Assembly (NCBI RefSeq): GCF_000159035.1
Contig: NZ_DS999576.1
Location: 190,968-241,715, forward strand
Direction of reading: 5' to 3'
DNA: 50,748 nucleotides
DNA from: Actinomyces urogenitalis DSM 15434
Lineage (GTDB): Bacteria > Actinomycetota > Actinomycetes > Actinomycetales > Actinomycetaceae
Part shown: one piece after another, positions 26,350-35,070 of the stretch
Position numbering within the stretch: the first letter of the stretch is position 1
How the letters are laid out: each line of letters opens with the position of its first letter
The notes under the pieces: model-generated
Seen by the model: the letters and a program-made list of their open reading frames with translations, nothing else
Databases searched by the model: none
Told to the model about the DNA's origin: nothing
Program-made: the position numbers and the translations under genes

Positions 26350-26868
26350 ATGACTCAGATTCAGACTGCATCACAATCCGCATCTGGGCGCTTCGTTGGT
26401 GCCGAGACCGTGCCTGCCGGTGGGCGGGTTCTGGTGGTTGGTACCTCGGGCAGCATCGGCCAGCACGCCGTCCGGGCGGCGTGCTGGCCGCGGGACTGTG
26501 CACGCGCGCTCGTACGCGATGACTCCGAGGCTGGGATGTTCCCGGACGAGGTCGAGGTAATCGTCGCTGACACGTCCCGGCCTGAGACTCTCGGCAGGGC
26601 GGTTGACGGCGTCCACGGCGTCGTCTCGCGTGCCCAGATTGCTCAGGTCCTCGTTGCCAGCCTTCGTTCCACCGCGGCCACGGGCAAGACCCTGGAGCTG
26701 GTGGCGACGACGGGGCAGGCGACGAGGGACCTGGAGGCTTTGTTTGCTGCCCTGGAGGTGGACACCGGCCTTGAGGGAGTCCATGACCGTGACACCCTGC
26801 CACTGGCTAGCGAGCCCGAGGATGTTCGTCAGGCGCTGGAGGCGATGACCGAGGCGTTCATCGCCTGA
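26350..26868 (+). pseudogene. NAD(P)-binding SDR-type dehydrogenase, internally deleted
   Basis: 172-codon open frame. The first third is a Rossmann start: VLVVGTSGSIGQHAVRAA (GxxGxxG kept), ALVRDD, VEVIVADTSRPETLGRAVDG. The last part, AQIAQVLVASLRSTAATGKTLELVA, is the C-terminal end of the same family. These atypical SDR proteins normally have 110 or more residues between the two blocks, covering the catalytic and substrate region. Here DGVHGVV runs straight into SRAQIAQ near base 26630. The first helix is also altered (AACWPRDCARALV). The frame is still open, so a small protein could be made, but oxidoreductase activity is unlikely. The deletion is inferred from memory of the family. Confidence 0.6.
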
Positions 26869-27043
26869 TCGCCGTCGATCACGGTGAGCAGGATCAGCAC
26901 ACCGTCGGAGACGAGCTACGAGATCGCGAGGGGCAGCGCATATGGCCCGCGCAGCCGAGAACCCGGCGTGCGGCCAAGGTTGCCCAGGTAACCTGGAGGG
27001 GCCAAGCGCGGCACAATCGCAGCCAGGAACTGAGGAGGAAGCC

Positions 27044-27793
27044 ATGCGGCAGGTTGGATGCGGGATCGACATCGGAGGCTCTGGCGTCAAGGGCGCCCTG
27101 GTGGACCTGGGGACGGGGGAGTTCATCGGCGAGCGCGTGCGTATCCCGACCCCGATGCCGGCCACGCCTGAGGCCGTGGCCGGGGTGTGCCGCGAGATCA
27201 TCGATGCGCTGGAGGTCGAGCCGGGCACGCCGGTAGGCGTCTCCTTCCCGGCCCCGATCATCCACGGCACGGTTCCGTTCATGGCCAACCTCGACCAGTC
27301 CTGGGTCGGGGTCAACGTCGATGTGCTCATGACCAAGACCCTCGACCGCCCCTGCCACACCCTCAACGACGCCGATGCGGCAGGACTGGCTGAGGTCGCC
27401 TTTGGTGCGGCCAAGGGGGTCAGCGGCACCGTGATCGTGACGACCCTGGGCACGGGGATTGGCTCGGCGGTCATCGTCGATGGCACCCTGGTTCCCAACG
27501 TCGAGCTCGGGCACCTGGAGATCGACGGGCACGACGCGGAGAAGCGTGCTTCCTCAGCCCAGAAGGAGCTGCAGGACCTGTCATGGAAGAAGTGGGCGAA
27601 GCGTCTGCAGCGCTACTACTCCCACGTGGAGATGCTCTTCTCCCCAGACCTGTTCGTTGTGGGCGGCGGCATCTCGAAGAAGCATGAGAAGTTCCTGCCG
27701 CTGCTGGACCTGCGCACCCCGATCGTGCCGGCGGCCCTGCTCAACACCGCCGGCATCGTCGGCGCCGCCTACGCCGCCTCGCGCCTGTCCTGA
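27044..27793 (+). CDS. ppgK: Polyphosphate glucokinase (ROK family)
   Basis: 249 aa from the ATG at 27044 with GAGGAGGAAG upstream; the open frame before it is non-conserved. Phosphorylates glucose using polyphosphate or ATP, an actinobacterial speciality. CGIDIGGSGVKGALVDL is the phosphate-binding start, HTLNDADAAGLAE carries the catalytic Asp, and VIVTTLGTGIGSAVIVDG and VPNVELGHLEIDG follow. SWKKWAKRLQRYYSHVEMLF and FVVGGGISKKHEKFL are typical of PpgK rather than other ROK kinases. A bidirectional terminator follows. Confidence 0.95.
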   Translation: MRQVGCGIDIGGSGVKGALVDLGTGEFIGERVRIPTPMPATPEAVAGVCREIIDALEVEPGTPVGVSFPAPIIHGTVPFMANLDQSWVGVNVDVLMTKTLDRPCHTLNDADAAGLAEVAFGAAKGVSGTVIVTTLGTGIGSAVIVDGTLVPNVELGHLEIDGHDAEKRASSAQKELQDLSWKKWAKRLQRYYSHVEMLFSPDLFVVGGGISKKHEKFLPLLDLRTPIVPAALLNTAGIVGAAYAASRLS

Positions 27794-27808
27794 GGCGCGC
27801 CACGCACG

Positions 27809-27853
27809 CACGAGGGCCGACGACGTAGCTCACCTGCGTCGTCGGCCCTCGTG
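27809..27853. terminator. Bidirectional terminator between ppgK and the glutaredoxin gene
   Basis: Perfect 17-bp arms at 27809-27825 and 27837-27853 around an 11-nt loop, between two convergent stops. Confidence 0.75.
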
Positions 27854-27862
27854 TGCTGGTGC

Positions 27863-28117
27863 TCAGGCCAGGCCCAGCTCCTTGACCTTGGTGGTGAGCT
27901 CAGCCTTGCTCGGCTCGACCAGGAAGGTGCCGTCGGAGAACTGGATGACCGGGATGTGCTTCTGGCCGCTGATATCAATGGCTGCCTGAACCGCGGACTC
28001 GTCCTTCTCCAGGTCGTGGTAGGTGAAGGGGACCTGAAGGTCCTCCAGCACCCGCTTGGCCATACGGCAGTCGCCGCACCACTGCGCGCCGTAGAACTCG
28101 ATCGTCGACTCAGCCAT
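27863..28117 (-). CDS. Glutaredoxin-like / mycoredoxin family protein (CGDC motif)
   Basis: 84 aa. Thioredoxin-fold protein with the active site WCGDC at residues 13-17 in FYGAQWCGDCRMAKRVL, the cis-proline region HIPVIQFSDGTFLVEPS, and a terminal helix. Such small actinobacterial glutaredoxins reduce mycothiol mixed disulfides or ribonucleotide reductase. CGDC differs from the CGYC of characterised mycoredoxin, so the partner is uncertain. The ATG has GGAGATCC-like sequence upstream. The next gene on this strand lies 110 bp upstream, so a separate promoter is possible. Confidence 0.85.
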   Translation of the reverse strand: MAESTIEFYGAQWCGDCRMAKRVLEDLQVPFTYHDLEKDESAVQAAIDISGQKHIPVIQFSDGTFLVEPSKAELTTKVKELGLA

Positions 28118-28227
28118 AAGGATCTCCCTGGTCGGTGGTGTTGTCTGGTCAGGCGAGGAACACGGGGCGGGAACGCGTTATTCCGGGCGCCTGGACCTCG
28201 GACGTGACGACGCCACCGTCCTCGGGC

Positions 28228-29277
28228 TCAGTCGTTGAAGGTCTCGGTGTCGATGACGTAGCGGTAGCGGACCTGAGAGGCGGTGACCTTGTTGTAGGCC
28301 TCGGTGATGTCCTCACCACCGATCATCTCCACCACCGGGTGGATGCCGTGCTCGGCGCAGAAGTCCAGCATCTCCTGGGTCTCAGCGATCCCGCCGATGT
28401 TGGAGCCCGCCAGGATCTTGTTGCCGCCCACCAGGGCGCTGAGGCTGATGCTGGCCGGCACCTCGGGCAGACCGACGTCCACGAAGACGCCGTAGGGCTT
28501 GAGCGCCCGGATATAGGCCGTGTAGTCCAGGTCCGAGGCGCTGACCGTGCACAGGATGACGTCGAAGGTCGAGGCCAGGGCCTCCAGGGCACCCTCCTCG
28601 CTGGAGGCGTGGTAGTACGAGGCGCCCAGGCGCAGGCCGTCAGCCTCCTTGGAGCGCGAGTGGGAGATGACGTGCACCTCGGCGCCCATGGCGGCAGCGA
28701 TCTGCACACCCATGTGCCCCAGTCCGCCCATGCCGAGCACGGCGACCTTCTTGCCCGGACCAGCGCCCCAGCGCTTGAGCGGGGAGTAGGTGGTGATACC
28801 GGCACACAGCAGGGGAGCGGAGGTCTCGAAGGGGATGGAGTCAGGGATGCGGCAGGCGAAGTCCTCACGCACCGTGAATCCCTGGGCGTAGCCGCCGGTG
28901 GTGGGGTTGCCCTGGGCATCGCGGCCGTAGGTGAAGTAGGCGTGAGGGTTGTTGCAGAACTGCTCCTCGCCGGCACGGCAGTACTCGCAGTCCTTGCAAG
29001 AGGCGAACATGCAGCCCACGCCCACCTTGTCTCCCACCTGGAACCTGGTGACGGCGCTGCCGACCTTGGTCACGACGCCGACCAGCTCATGGCCGGGTAC
29101 CAGCGGGTAGGTGGCTGGTCCCCACTCGCCGCGGGCGGTGTGGATGTCCGAGTGGCAGATGCCGGCGTACTTGATCTCGAAGTAGATCTCGTTGTCCGCG
29201 GGCTCGCGCAGCTCGATGGTGGTGCGGTGGAAGATGCTGCGCTCGTCCTCGCAGGCGTAGGCATAGACCTGGGGCAT
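28228..29277 (-). CDS. Zinc-dependent NAD(P) alcohol dehydrogenase (cinnamyl-ADH/YahK type)
   Basis: 349 aa, full length for the MDR family. Catalytic zinc ligands are in ICHSDIHTARGEW (Cys) and VPGHELVG (His-Glu). Structural zinc cysteines lie in CKDCEYCRAGEEQFC. The cofactor motif is VAVLGMGGLGHMGVQ. TYGRDAQGNPTTGGYAQGF and CAGITTYSPLKRWGAGPGK are diagnostic of the NADP-preferring aldehyde reductases that reduce a wide range of aldehydes to alcohols. It follows deoD by 48 bp on the same strand and may share its transcript, but no metabolic link is obvious. Confidence 0.93.
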   Translation of the reverse strand: MPQVYAYACEDERSIFHRTTIELREPADNEIYFEIKYAGICHSDIHTARGEWGPATYPLVPGHELVGVVTKVGSAVTRFQVGDKVGVGCMFASCKDCEYCRAGEEQFCNNPHAYFTYGRDAQGNPTTGGYAQGFTVREDFACRIPDSIPFETSAPLLCAGITTYSPLKRWGAGPGKKVAVLGMGGLGHMGVQIAAAMGAEVHVISHSRSKEADGLRLGASYYHASSEEGALEALASTFDVILCTVSASDLDYTAYIRALKPYGVFVDVGLPEVPASISLSALVGGNKILAGSNIGGIAETQEMLDFCAEHGIHPVVEMIGGEDITEAYNKVTASQVRYRYVIDTETFND

Positions 29278-29325
29278 GAGGGCTCCTTGAGACGGACGGT
29301 AGAGATCGTGAACAGAGCGTATGGC

Positions 29326-30042
29326 TTAGCTGAGCGCTGCGGCCAGGGCTAGCTGCAGTGAGTCCTGGAAGCGGGTCTCGCGCTCGGAGGCGTCCATGTC
29401 CGCGGAGTGGTCCAGCAGATGGTCGGAGATCGTGAGCACGGCCAGTGCCTGCTTGCCGAACTCGGCGGCCACGCCGTACAAGGCCGCCGCCTCCATCTCC
29501 ACGCACAGTGTTCCGTAGTGGGCGAGCCTGTCCGTCTGGCCTTCAGGCGTGAAGTAGAAGTGGTCGCGGGAGATGATCGTGCCGGCGTGCAGGCGATCGC
29601 CCAGCTCGGCCTCGACCCCGGCCTGGTAGGCGGCCATGGCCAGGCGGAAGTCGGCGACGGCGGAGAAGCTGACCCCGGGGATGCGCAGCTGGTTCATAGC
29701 GGAGTCAGTGTGGGCCCCAGTGGCGATGACGACGTCGCCAACCTTGACGTCCTCGCCGATACCGCCGGCAGTGCCTACGCGGATGATGCGCTCGACGCCG
29801 AACTGGCTGAACAGCTCGGTGGCGTAGATGGAGAAGGAGGGCTGGCCCATGCCTGATCCCATGACGCTCAGCGGCTTGCCCTGGTAGGTCCCGGTGAAGC
29901 CAAGCATGCCTCGCACGTCATTGACCAGGCGGGGAGACTCCAGGACCGACTCGGCGATGCGCTGGGCGCGCCTGGGGTCGCCAGGCATGAGCACAGCGGG
30001 AGCGAAGTCGGTGGGCTCGGCGTTGATATGAGGAGTGGCCAT
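29326..30042 (-). CDS. deoD: Purine-nucleoside phosphorylase, DeoD type
   Basis: 238 aa, the usual length of the hexameric trimer-of-dimers class. Phosphorolysis of purine (deoxy)nucleosides in salvage. MATPHINAEPTDFAPAVLMP and GDPRRAQRIAE form the phosphate-binding start; MGSGMGQPSFSIYATEL and RIIRVGTAGGIGEDV follow. CVEMEAAALYGVA binds the ribose, and ISDHLLDH carries the catalytic Asp. GGAGACACC lies just before the ATG. It faces metP across a 313-bp divergent region. Confidence 0.96.
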   Translation of the reverse strand: MATPHINAEPTDFAPAVLMPGDPRRAQRIAESVLESPRLVNDVRGMLGFTGTYQGKPLSVMGSGMGQPSFSIYATELFSQFGVERIIRVGTAGGIGEDVKVGDVVIATGAHTDSAMNQLRIPGVSFSAVADFRLAMAAYQAGVEAELGDRLHAGTIISRDHFYFTPEGQTDRLAHYGTLCVEMEAAALYGVAAEFGKQALAVLTISDHLLDHSADMDASERETRFQDSLQLALAAALS

Positions 30043-30355
30043 GGTGTCTCCTTGTGGCGGTGCAGTGGGTCAGGGGCCGCGGCAGGGCTCAGGGAAGTGT
30101 GCCCCGGGTCTGCGACGGTCCCAGTCTCCCACAGGCGTGCAGCGCTCGAGCGAGCAGCGCCTGACGAGCTGCGTCGATGGAGGACGTGCGGTCGCACGGC
30201 CCGCGATTCCACTATGTGGGACAGTCTCTGCTCGGTCGCCGGTCGGCGTTAGCGTTCCTGAGTTCCCGCCCCGGGCACACCGTTGCCCGGCCTGTACGAG
30301 GACCGCAGGCATGGTCCTACGGCAGGATCCCCTCCTTCAGGAAGGTCAACCACCC
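30043..30355. other. Divergent intergenic region between deoD and metP
   Basis: No gene supported. It contains a small CGTGCG/CGCACG hairpin (30185-30198) and a CCAC-TAT-GTGG inverted repeat near 30210. I see no SAM riboswitch or T-box features despite the amino-acid transporter downstream. AGGAAGG about ten bases before 30356 is the metP ribosome site. Confidence 0.45.
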
Positions 30356-31930
30356 ATGTCCGCCACCTCCTCTTCTCCATCGCCGGTCGCCGGCGTCGAG
30401 CGTGAGCAGTGGAGCGGCCAGCTCGGCTTCCTCATGGCTGCCATCGGCTCAGCGGTGGGGCTCGGAAACATCTGGCGCTTCCCAGGCGTCGCCTACACCA
30501 ACGGCGGCGGCGCCTTCATGGTTCCCTACATCGTGGCTCTCCTGGCGGCGGGTATCCCGATCCTCCTGCTCGACTACGCCACCGGCCACCGCTACCGGGG
30601 ATCCTCACCCACCGCGCTGCGTCGCATCTCCAAGCGCTTTGAGTGGCTGGGCTGGTTCCACGTCATGATCTGCTTCGTCATCATGACCTACTACGCGGTC
30701 ATCGTGGCCTGGTCGCTGCGCTACATGCTCTTCTCCCTCAACACGGCCTGGGGGAGTGACGCCGGCGGGTTCTTCAACTCCTACATCGGCCTGAGCGAGC
30801 TGCCCGACTCTGGTAGCCCCAGCTACTCCGCCCAGCCGGTCCTCGGCGTCGTCATCCCGCTGCTGCTCGTGTGGGTCTTCGGCCTGTTCACCATCGCTCG
30901 CGGCGTGAGCAGGGGGGTGGAGAAGGCGAACAAGATCTTCCTGCCGCTGCTGGTGGTCATGTTCATGGTGCTGGTGGTCCGCGCCCTGCTGCTGCCCGGC
31001 GCCACCGAGGGGCTCAACGAGCTGTTCACCCCCAACTGGTCGGCGCTGGGGGACCACCGCGTGTGGATGGCTGCCTTCGGCCAGATCTTCTTCTCCCTGT
31101 CCGTGGGCTTCGGCATCATGCTCACCTACGCCTCCTACCTGCGTCCGCGCTCCAACCTGGTGGGCACGGGACTGGTGGCGGCCTTCGCCAACTCCTCCTT
31201 CGAGCTGCTGGCCGGCATCGGCGTCTTCTCCACCCTGGGCTTCATGGCGCACTCCGAGGGCGTGGGCGTGGCCGATCTGGAGGGCATCTCAGGGGTTGCC
31301 CTGTCCTTCGTCACCTTCCCGACCGTCATCTCCGAGATGCCCGGCGGCCCGCTGTTCGGGGTCCTGTTCTTCGGCTCCTTCGCCATGGCGGGACTGACCT
31401 CCTTCATCTCGATCATTCAGCTGGTCAGCGCCGGCGTGGCTGAGAAGTTCGGCTGGCCCACCCTCAAGGCGACGCTCGTGACGGGCATCCCCTCCGCGGT
31501 GCTCTCCTTCGTCCTGTTCGGCACCTCCTCGGGCCTGTACGACCTCGACGTCGTGGACGCCTTCATCAACAACATCGGCGTGGTAGCCTCGGCCCTCATC
31601 GTCTGCGTGGGTCTGGGACTGGTCCTGCGCCGTCTCAAGGTCCTCCAGCGCCACCTCAACCTCGTCTCCGAGACCCGCCTGGTGCGCGGCTGGTGGCGTC
31701 TGCTGGTCGCCGTCGTCATCCCGGTGCTGCTCGGCGTCATGTTCGTCCAGACCGTGTGGTCCTACGCTACCGAGGGCTACGCCTACGCCCGCAGCTTCGA
31801 GGCGGTCTTCGGCTGGGGCATGCTCTTTGTGGTCGCGGTGGGCACGGTCGTGCTCACGGCTGTTCCCTGGCGTACTCCGGTGGACGACTTCACCCCGGCT
31901 GATTTGGACGTTCTTGAGGGGGTGAAGTGA
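30356..31930 (+). CDS. metP: Sodium-dependent methionine/alanine transporter, NSS family (MetP-like)
   Basis: 524 aa. Neurotransmitter:sodium symporter family, 11-12 membrane helices. EQWSGQLGFLMAAIGSAVGL then GNIWRFPGVAYTNGGGAFM is the conserved TM1 sodium/substrate site. SFSLSVGFGIMLTYASYL-like TM6 (residues about 245-262) and later hydrophobic segments follow. The start at 30356 gives the normal N-terminus; the open frame further 5' is unconserved. The gene for a 57-aa hydrophobic protein begins one base after its stop. This pairing is the hallmark of the MetPS importer of Corynebacterium, which takes up methionine and alanine with Na+. Confidence 0.9.
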   Translation: MSATSSSPSPVAGVEREQWSGQLGFLMAAIGSAVGLGNIWRFPGVAYTNGGGAFMVPYIVALLAAGIPILLLDYATGHRYRGSSPTALRRISKRFEWLGWFHVMICFVIMTYYAVIVAWSLRYMLFSLNTAWGSDAGGFFNSYIGLSELPDSGSPSYSAQPVLGVVIPLLLVWVFGLFTIARGVSRGVEKANKIFLPLLVVMFMVLVVRALLLPGATEGLNELFTPNWSALGDHRVWMAAFGQIFFSLSVGFGIMLTYASYLRPRSNLVGTGLVAAFANSSFELLAGIGVFSTLGFMAHSEGVGVADLEGISGVALSFVTFPTVISEMPGGPLFGVLFFGSFAMAGLTSFISIIQLVSAGVAEKFGWPTLKATLVTGIPSAVLSFVLFGTSSGLYDLDVVDAFINNIGVVASALIVCVGLGLVLRRLKVLQRHLNLVSETRLVRGWWRLLVAVVIPVLLGVMFVQTVWSYATEGYAYARSFEAVFGWGMLFVVAVGTVVLTAVPWRTPVDDFTPADLDVLEGVK

Positions 31931-31931
31931 C

Positions 31932-32105
31932 ATGCACGCACCCGCGATCATCCTCATGCTCATCGCCATCGTCGTCCTGTGGGGCGGTCTGGCCGTCTCG
32001 GTCACCGCGCTCCTGGTACGCGGCCAGCGCGAGGAGGACGAGGAGCGCGCGGCAGCCTTCGCCCGCGCCCACGCCCACCTGTGTGAAGGCGCTCCACAGT
32101 CCTGA
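31932..32105 (+). CDS. metS: Methionine/alanine importer small subunit (MetS-like)
   Basis: 57 aa. One N-terminal transmembrane helix (about residues 4-29: PAIILMLIAIVVLWGGLAV and following) and a charged cytoplasmic tail with REEDEERAAAFARAHAHL. Size, topology and position directly after an NSS transporter match MetS, which is required for MetP function in Corynebacterium glutamicum. The ATG lies one base after the metP stop, so translation is coupled. A strong hairpin ends the operon. Easily missed because of its length. Confidence 0.85.
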   Translation: MHAPAIILMLIAIVVLWGGLAVSVTALLVRGQREEDEERAAAFARAHAHLCEGAPQS

Positions 32106-32148
32106 GGACGCTGCCCACCTGCTGCTGAGCCCCTGGGCAACGCGCCGA

Positions 32149-32187
32149 CACGGGCCCGCCACCGGTTTTCCTGGTGGCGGGCCCGTG
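32149..32187 (+). terminator. Terminator of the metPS operon
   Basis: Perfect 15-bp arms at 32149-32163 and 32173-32187 around a loop that contains TTTT. Very GC-rich stem. Confidence 0.7.
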
Positions 32188-32202
32188 CGTCACAATGCGG
32201 CC

Positions 32203-33060
32203 ATGAGCGAGACGACGCCTGAGAGCACCGCCGCGGCCGTCGAGGCCGACGACGCCACGCAGCTGCCCGCCCTGGTCGCCTTCGACCTGGATGACACGCT
32301 GGCCCCCTCCAAGACCGCGATGCCGGAGCCGATGGCGGTGGCGCTGCGCCTGCTGCTGGACCAGGCCCAGGTCTGCATCATCTCCGGCGGCCAGATCAAG
32401 CAGTTCCGCGACCAGGTCCTGGCTCACCTGGGCGCCACGAGCGAGGAGCTTTCCCGCCTCCACCTCATGCCGACCTGCGGCACCCGCTACTACACCCACG
32501 CCCCGGCTGCTACCGGCGACACCGAGGACGACTGGACGCTGGTCTACTCCAACGACCTCAGCCCTGCCCAGATCGAGGAGGGCTTCGCCGTCGTTGAGCG
32601 TGAGGCCCGCCGCCTGGGGCTGTGGGAGGAGGAGACCTGGGGGCCGGTCCTGGAGGATCGCGGCAGCCAGATCACCTTCTCGGCACTGGGCCAGGAGGCC
32701 CCGATCGACGCCAAGCGCGCCTGGGACCCGACGGGGGAGAAGAAGGCGATGTTGCGCGACGCCGTCGCCCCCTACTTGTCCGAGCTGGAGGTGCGCTCAG
32801 GAGGCTCCACCAGCGTCGACATCACGCTCAAGGGTGTGGACAAGGCCTATGGCATGCGCCGGCTCACCGAGGTCACGGGGATCAGCCTGGATGACATGCT
32901 CTTCGTGGGCGACCGGCTCGACCCGGACGGCAACGACTACCCGGTCAAGGCCCTGGGCGTGGCCTGCCACGCCGTGGGTGGCTGGCAGGACACGGTCACC
33001 TTCGTCACCGAGCTGGCCGCTCGCCTGGCCGCCCAGCGCCTGAGCACGCAGGAGGCCTGA
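32203..33060 (+). CDS. HAD-IIB family hydrolase, phosphomannomutase-like
   Basis: 285 aa from the ATG at 32203. LVAFDLDDTLAPSKTAM carries motif I (DxDDT). CIISGGQIKQFRDQV is motif II. TSVDITLKGVDKAYGMRRL contains the motif III lysine, and DDMLFVGDRLDPDGNDYPV is motif IV. The GxNDY end and the SVDIT segment resemble eukaryotic-type phosphomannomutases and sucrose-phosphate phosphatases of the same cap type. The substrate is probably a sugar phosphate, but which one cannot be told. CACAAT lies six bases before the ATG and may be a leaderless -10. It is followed after 7 bp by the metallophosphoesterase gene. Confidence 0.85.
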   Translation: MSETTPESTAAAVEADDATQLPALVAFDLDDTLAPSKTAMPEPMAVALRLLLDQAQVCIISGGQIKQFRDQVLAHLGATSEELSRLHLMPTCGTRYYTHAPAATGDTEDDWTLVYSNDLSPAQIEEGFAVVEREARRLGLWEEETWGPVLEDRGSQITFSALGQEAPIDAKRAWDPTGEKKAMLRDAVAPYLSELEVRSGGSTSVDITLKGVDKAYGMRRLTEVTGISLDDMLFVGDRLDPDGNDYPVKALGVACHAVGGWQDTVTFVTELAARLAAQRLSTQEA

Positions 33061-33067
33061 GGCTACG

Positions 33068-34984
33068 GTGACCTCCACGCTTCGCTCCGACGCCGAGCCC
33101 AGCTCCCAGCAGCCAGCCTCACAGTCGACCGGGGCCCACCAGGATCGCCGCGCCAGGGCCCGGGCAGCGGTGCACACGCTGACCCGTCCGCTGGCCAGGG
33201 CGCACCAGGCTCGACGGCGCTGGTGGTCCTCGCGCACGGTCGCCTTCCGCAAGGTCACGCGCACCCTCGTGCTGCTGGCGGTCACCGCCGTCCTCTCTGT
33301 GGCGATCGGCCTGGTCACGGCCAGTGCCAGCTCGCCGATCGGTCCCCACACGGCCCGGTGGTCCACCACCCTGGACTCCCAGATCACCCTGGACCTAGGC
33401 CCCTTGGGGCAGGCCTCGCTGGACTCACCGGCCGGAGTCATCGGCGTCGAGGTGGTCCTCGGCGAGATTCCCGCCGAGAGCACGAGCACCCAGGTCGACG
33501 CCTCGACGCTGGGCCAGACCCTGTCCACCGACGCCTCGTCCTACGTCTCACTCGTCTCTCACCCGGACCTCACGGTCAAGGCGGGACTGCGGGCCCTGCT
33601 GGCCGACGCCGTCCGCCGAGCCGGACTGGTGGCCTCCCTGGTCCTGTGCCTGGTGGCTGTGGGGCGCCTGGCGACCTCAGGACGCCTGCGGGACTCGCTG
33701 CTGGCCTCCATGCGCCACGGCATGGCCACGGGTCTGGCGGCCGTCACCGCCGTCGGCACGGTCCTGGCCCTGCTGGTACCTGCGCTGGGCACGCACACCT
33801 CGACCGGCACCACCCTGTCCGTCCTGGCGGGTACGCCGCTGGAGGGCGCGCGCCTGTCCGGGCGCCTGGCGGACGTTGTCCAGGCCTACGGGCCCAAGGT
33901 ACGTGAGGTCATTGACGACAACGAGGCCTTCTACGCCAAGGCCGGTGCCAATATGACGGCGGCCTGGCAGGCCTCGCAGGAGGTCGACGGGCTGGTCGAC
34001 GTCACGGTCGCTGACGCGGCCGTGGACACGCAGGCCTTGCGCGCCCAGGCTGACGCGCTGGTGGCTAAGCAGCTTGACGATCTGCCGAGCCCGCAGCCGG
34101 GTGCCTCCGAGCTCACCGGCGGGAAGGCGCAGGAGACTGCGACCGCGCAGGCGACCCAGGCACCCCTGGTCACCGGTGGTCTGGCCGTGCGTGAGCACGT
34201 CGCGACGACGGCGGTGCTGTCCACCGATCTGCACTGCAACCTCGACATGATCACCCTGGCCGGCCAGCTCGACCGTCTGGCCGGGGCACAGGTACACCTT
34301 GATGACGGTGACCTGACCATGACTGGCTCCAACCCCGAGCAGCTGTGCGTGGACGCGTTGACCTCGGCCGTCCCGCGCGGCGTGGCGCGTGTGGCCACAA
34401 TCGGCAACCACGACTCTGACGAAACCGGGCAGCAGCTGCGCTCGCGCGGCTGGACGGTGACCGACGGCACGGTTCAGGAGGTCGGCGGGCTACGGGTGCT
34501 GGGCGACGTCGACGCCAACCGCACCCCTGCCGGCCGCAACTACCAGCGTGGGCAGGAGAACTCCGAGCAGATCGGCCAGCGCCTGGCCGAGGTGAGCTGT
34601 GAGCCGGGCAGCGACGTCGACCTGGTCCTCATCCACCAGCCCTACACCTTCTCGCCTCTCATCTCCTCCGGCTGCGCCCCGCTGCTGGTCGCCGGGCACT
34701 CCCACCAGGAGTACGGCATGAGTGTGTCCGAGGGCGCGCAGGGGCCGGTGGCCCAGCTGCGTGCCGGTGCGGGACTGGGCGGGACCTCGGTGGGCAAGCT
34801 CAAGTCCGACGCCTACCTGCATGTGCTCGCCTTCGATGAGGAGGGGCGCCTCCTGGGCTGGCGCGCGGTGACTATCCACACCGACGCCTCGGTGACGGTG
34901 GGCGCCTGGAACGAGGTTCCACCGGTGGGGACGAGCTGGCAGGGCGCGTCCCAAGCGGCCCTGGAGATCGTCTCCGGGGACTGA
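33068..34984 (+). CDS. Membrane-anchored metallophosphoesterase
   Basis: 638 aa, GTG start. The basic N-terminus is followed by three hydrophobic segments (about 63-86, 182-200 and 214-240). The calcineurin-like phosphoesterase domain comes late, about 378-610. Metal-binding motifs are visible in order: STDLHCN (DxH), DDGDLTMTG (GD), ATIGNHDSD (GNHD), VLIHQP and VAGHSHQ (GHxH). The segment between the helices (about 90-175) is likely extracytoplasmic. The family includes phosphodiesterases and phospholipid or nucleotide phosphatases; the substrate is unknown. It directly follows a HAD phosphatase gene and may be in its operon. Confidence 0.85.
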   Translation: MTSTLRSDAEPSSQQPASQSTGAHQDRRARARAAVHTLTRPLARAHQARRRWWSSRTVAFRKVTRTLVLLAVTAVLSVAIGLVTASASSPIGPHTARWSTTLDSQITLDLGPLGQASLDSPAGVIGVEVVLGEIPAESTSTQVDASTLGQTLSTDASSYVSLVSHPDLTVKAGLRALLADAVRRAGLVASLVLCLVAVGRLATSGRLRDSLLASMRHGMATGLAAVTAVGTVLALLVPALGTHTSTGTTLSVLAGTPLEGARLSGRLADVVQAYGPKVREVIDDNEAFYAKAGANMTAAWQASQEVDGLVDVTVADAAVDTQALRAQADALVAKQLDDLPSPQPGASELTGGKAQETATAQATQAPLVTGGLAVREHVATTAVLSTDLHCNLDMITLAGQLDRLAGAQVHLDDGDLTMTGSNPEQLCVDALTSAVPRGVARVATIGNHDSDETGQQLRSRGWTVTDGTVQEVGGLRVLGDVDANRTPAGRNYQRGQENSEQIGQRLAEVSCEPGSDVDLVLIHQPYTFSPLISSGCAPLLVAGHSHQEYGMSVSEGAQGPVAQLRAGAGLGGTSVGKLKSDAYLHVLAFDEEGRLLGWRAVTIHTDASVTVGAWNEVPPVGTSWQGASQAALEIVSGD

Positions 34985-35070
34985 ACCGTCACCTGGACCC
35001 TCCAGGCAGGTAGGGCACAATGGGGCGCGCGCCGCTCGGCGCCGCAGACCATGGAGCCAGGAGGACCGCG

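Noticed and set aside
30043-30355. Possible riboswitch or T-box before the methionine/alanine transporter
   Set aside because: Only a 6-bp hairpin and a short inverted repeat are visible; no SAM riboswitch or T-box core elements.
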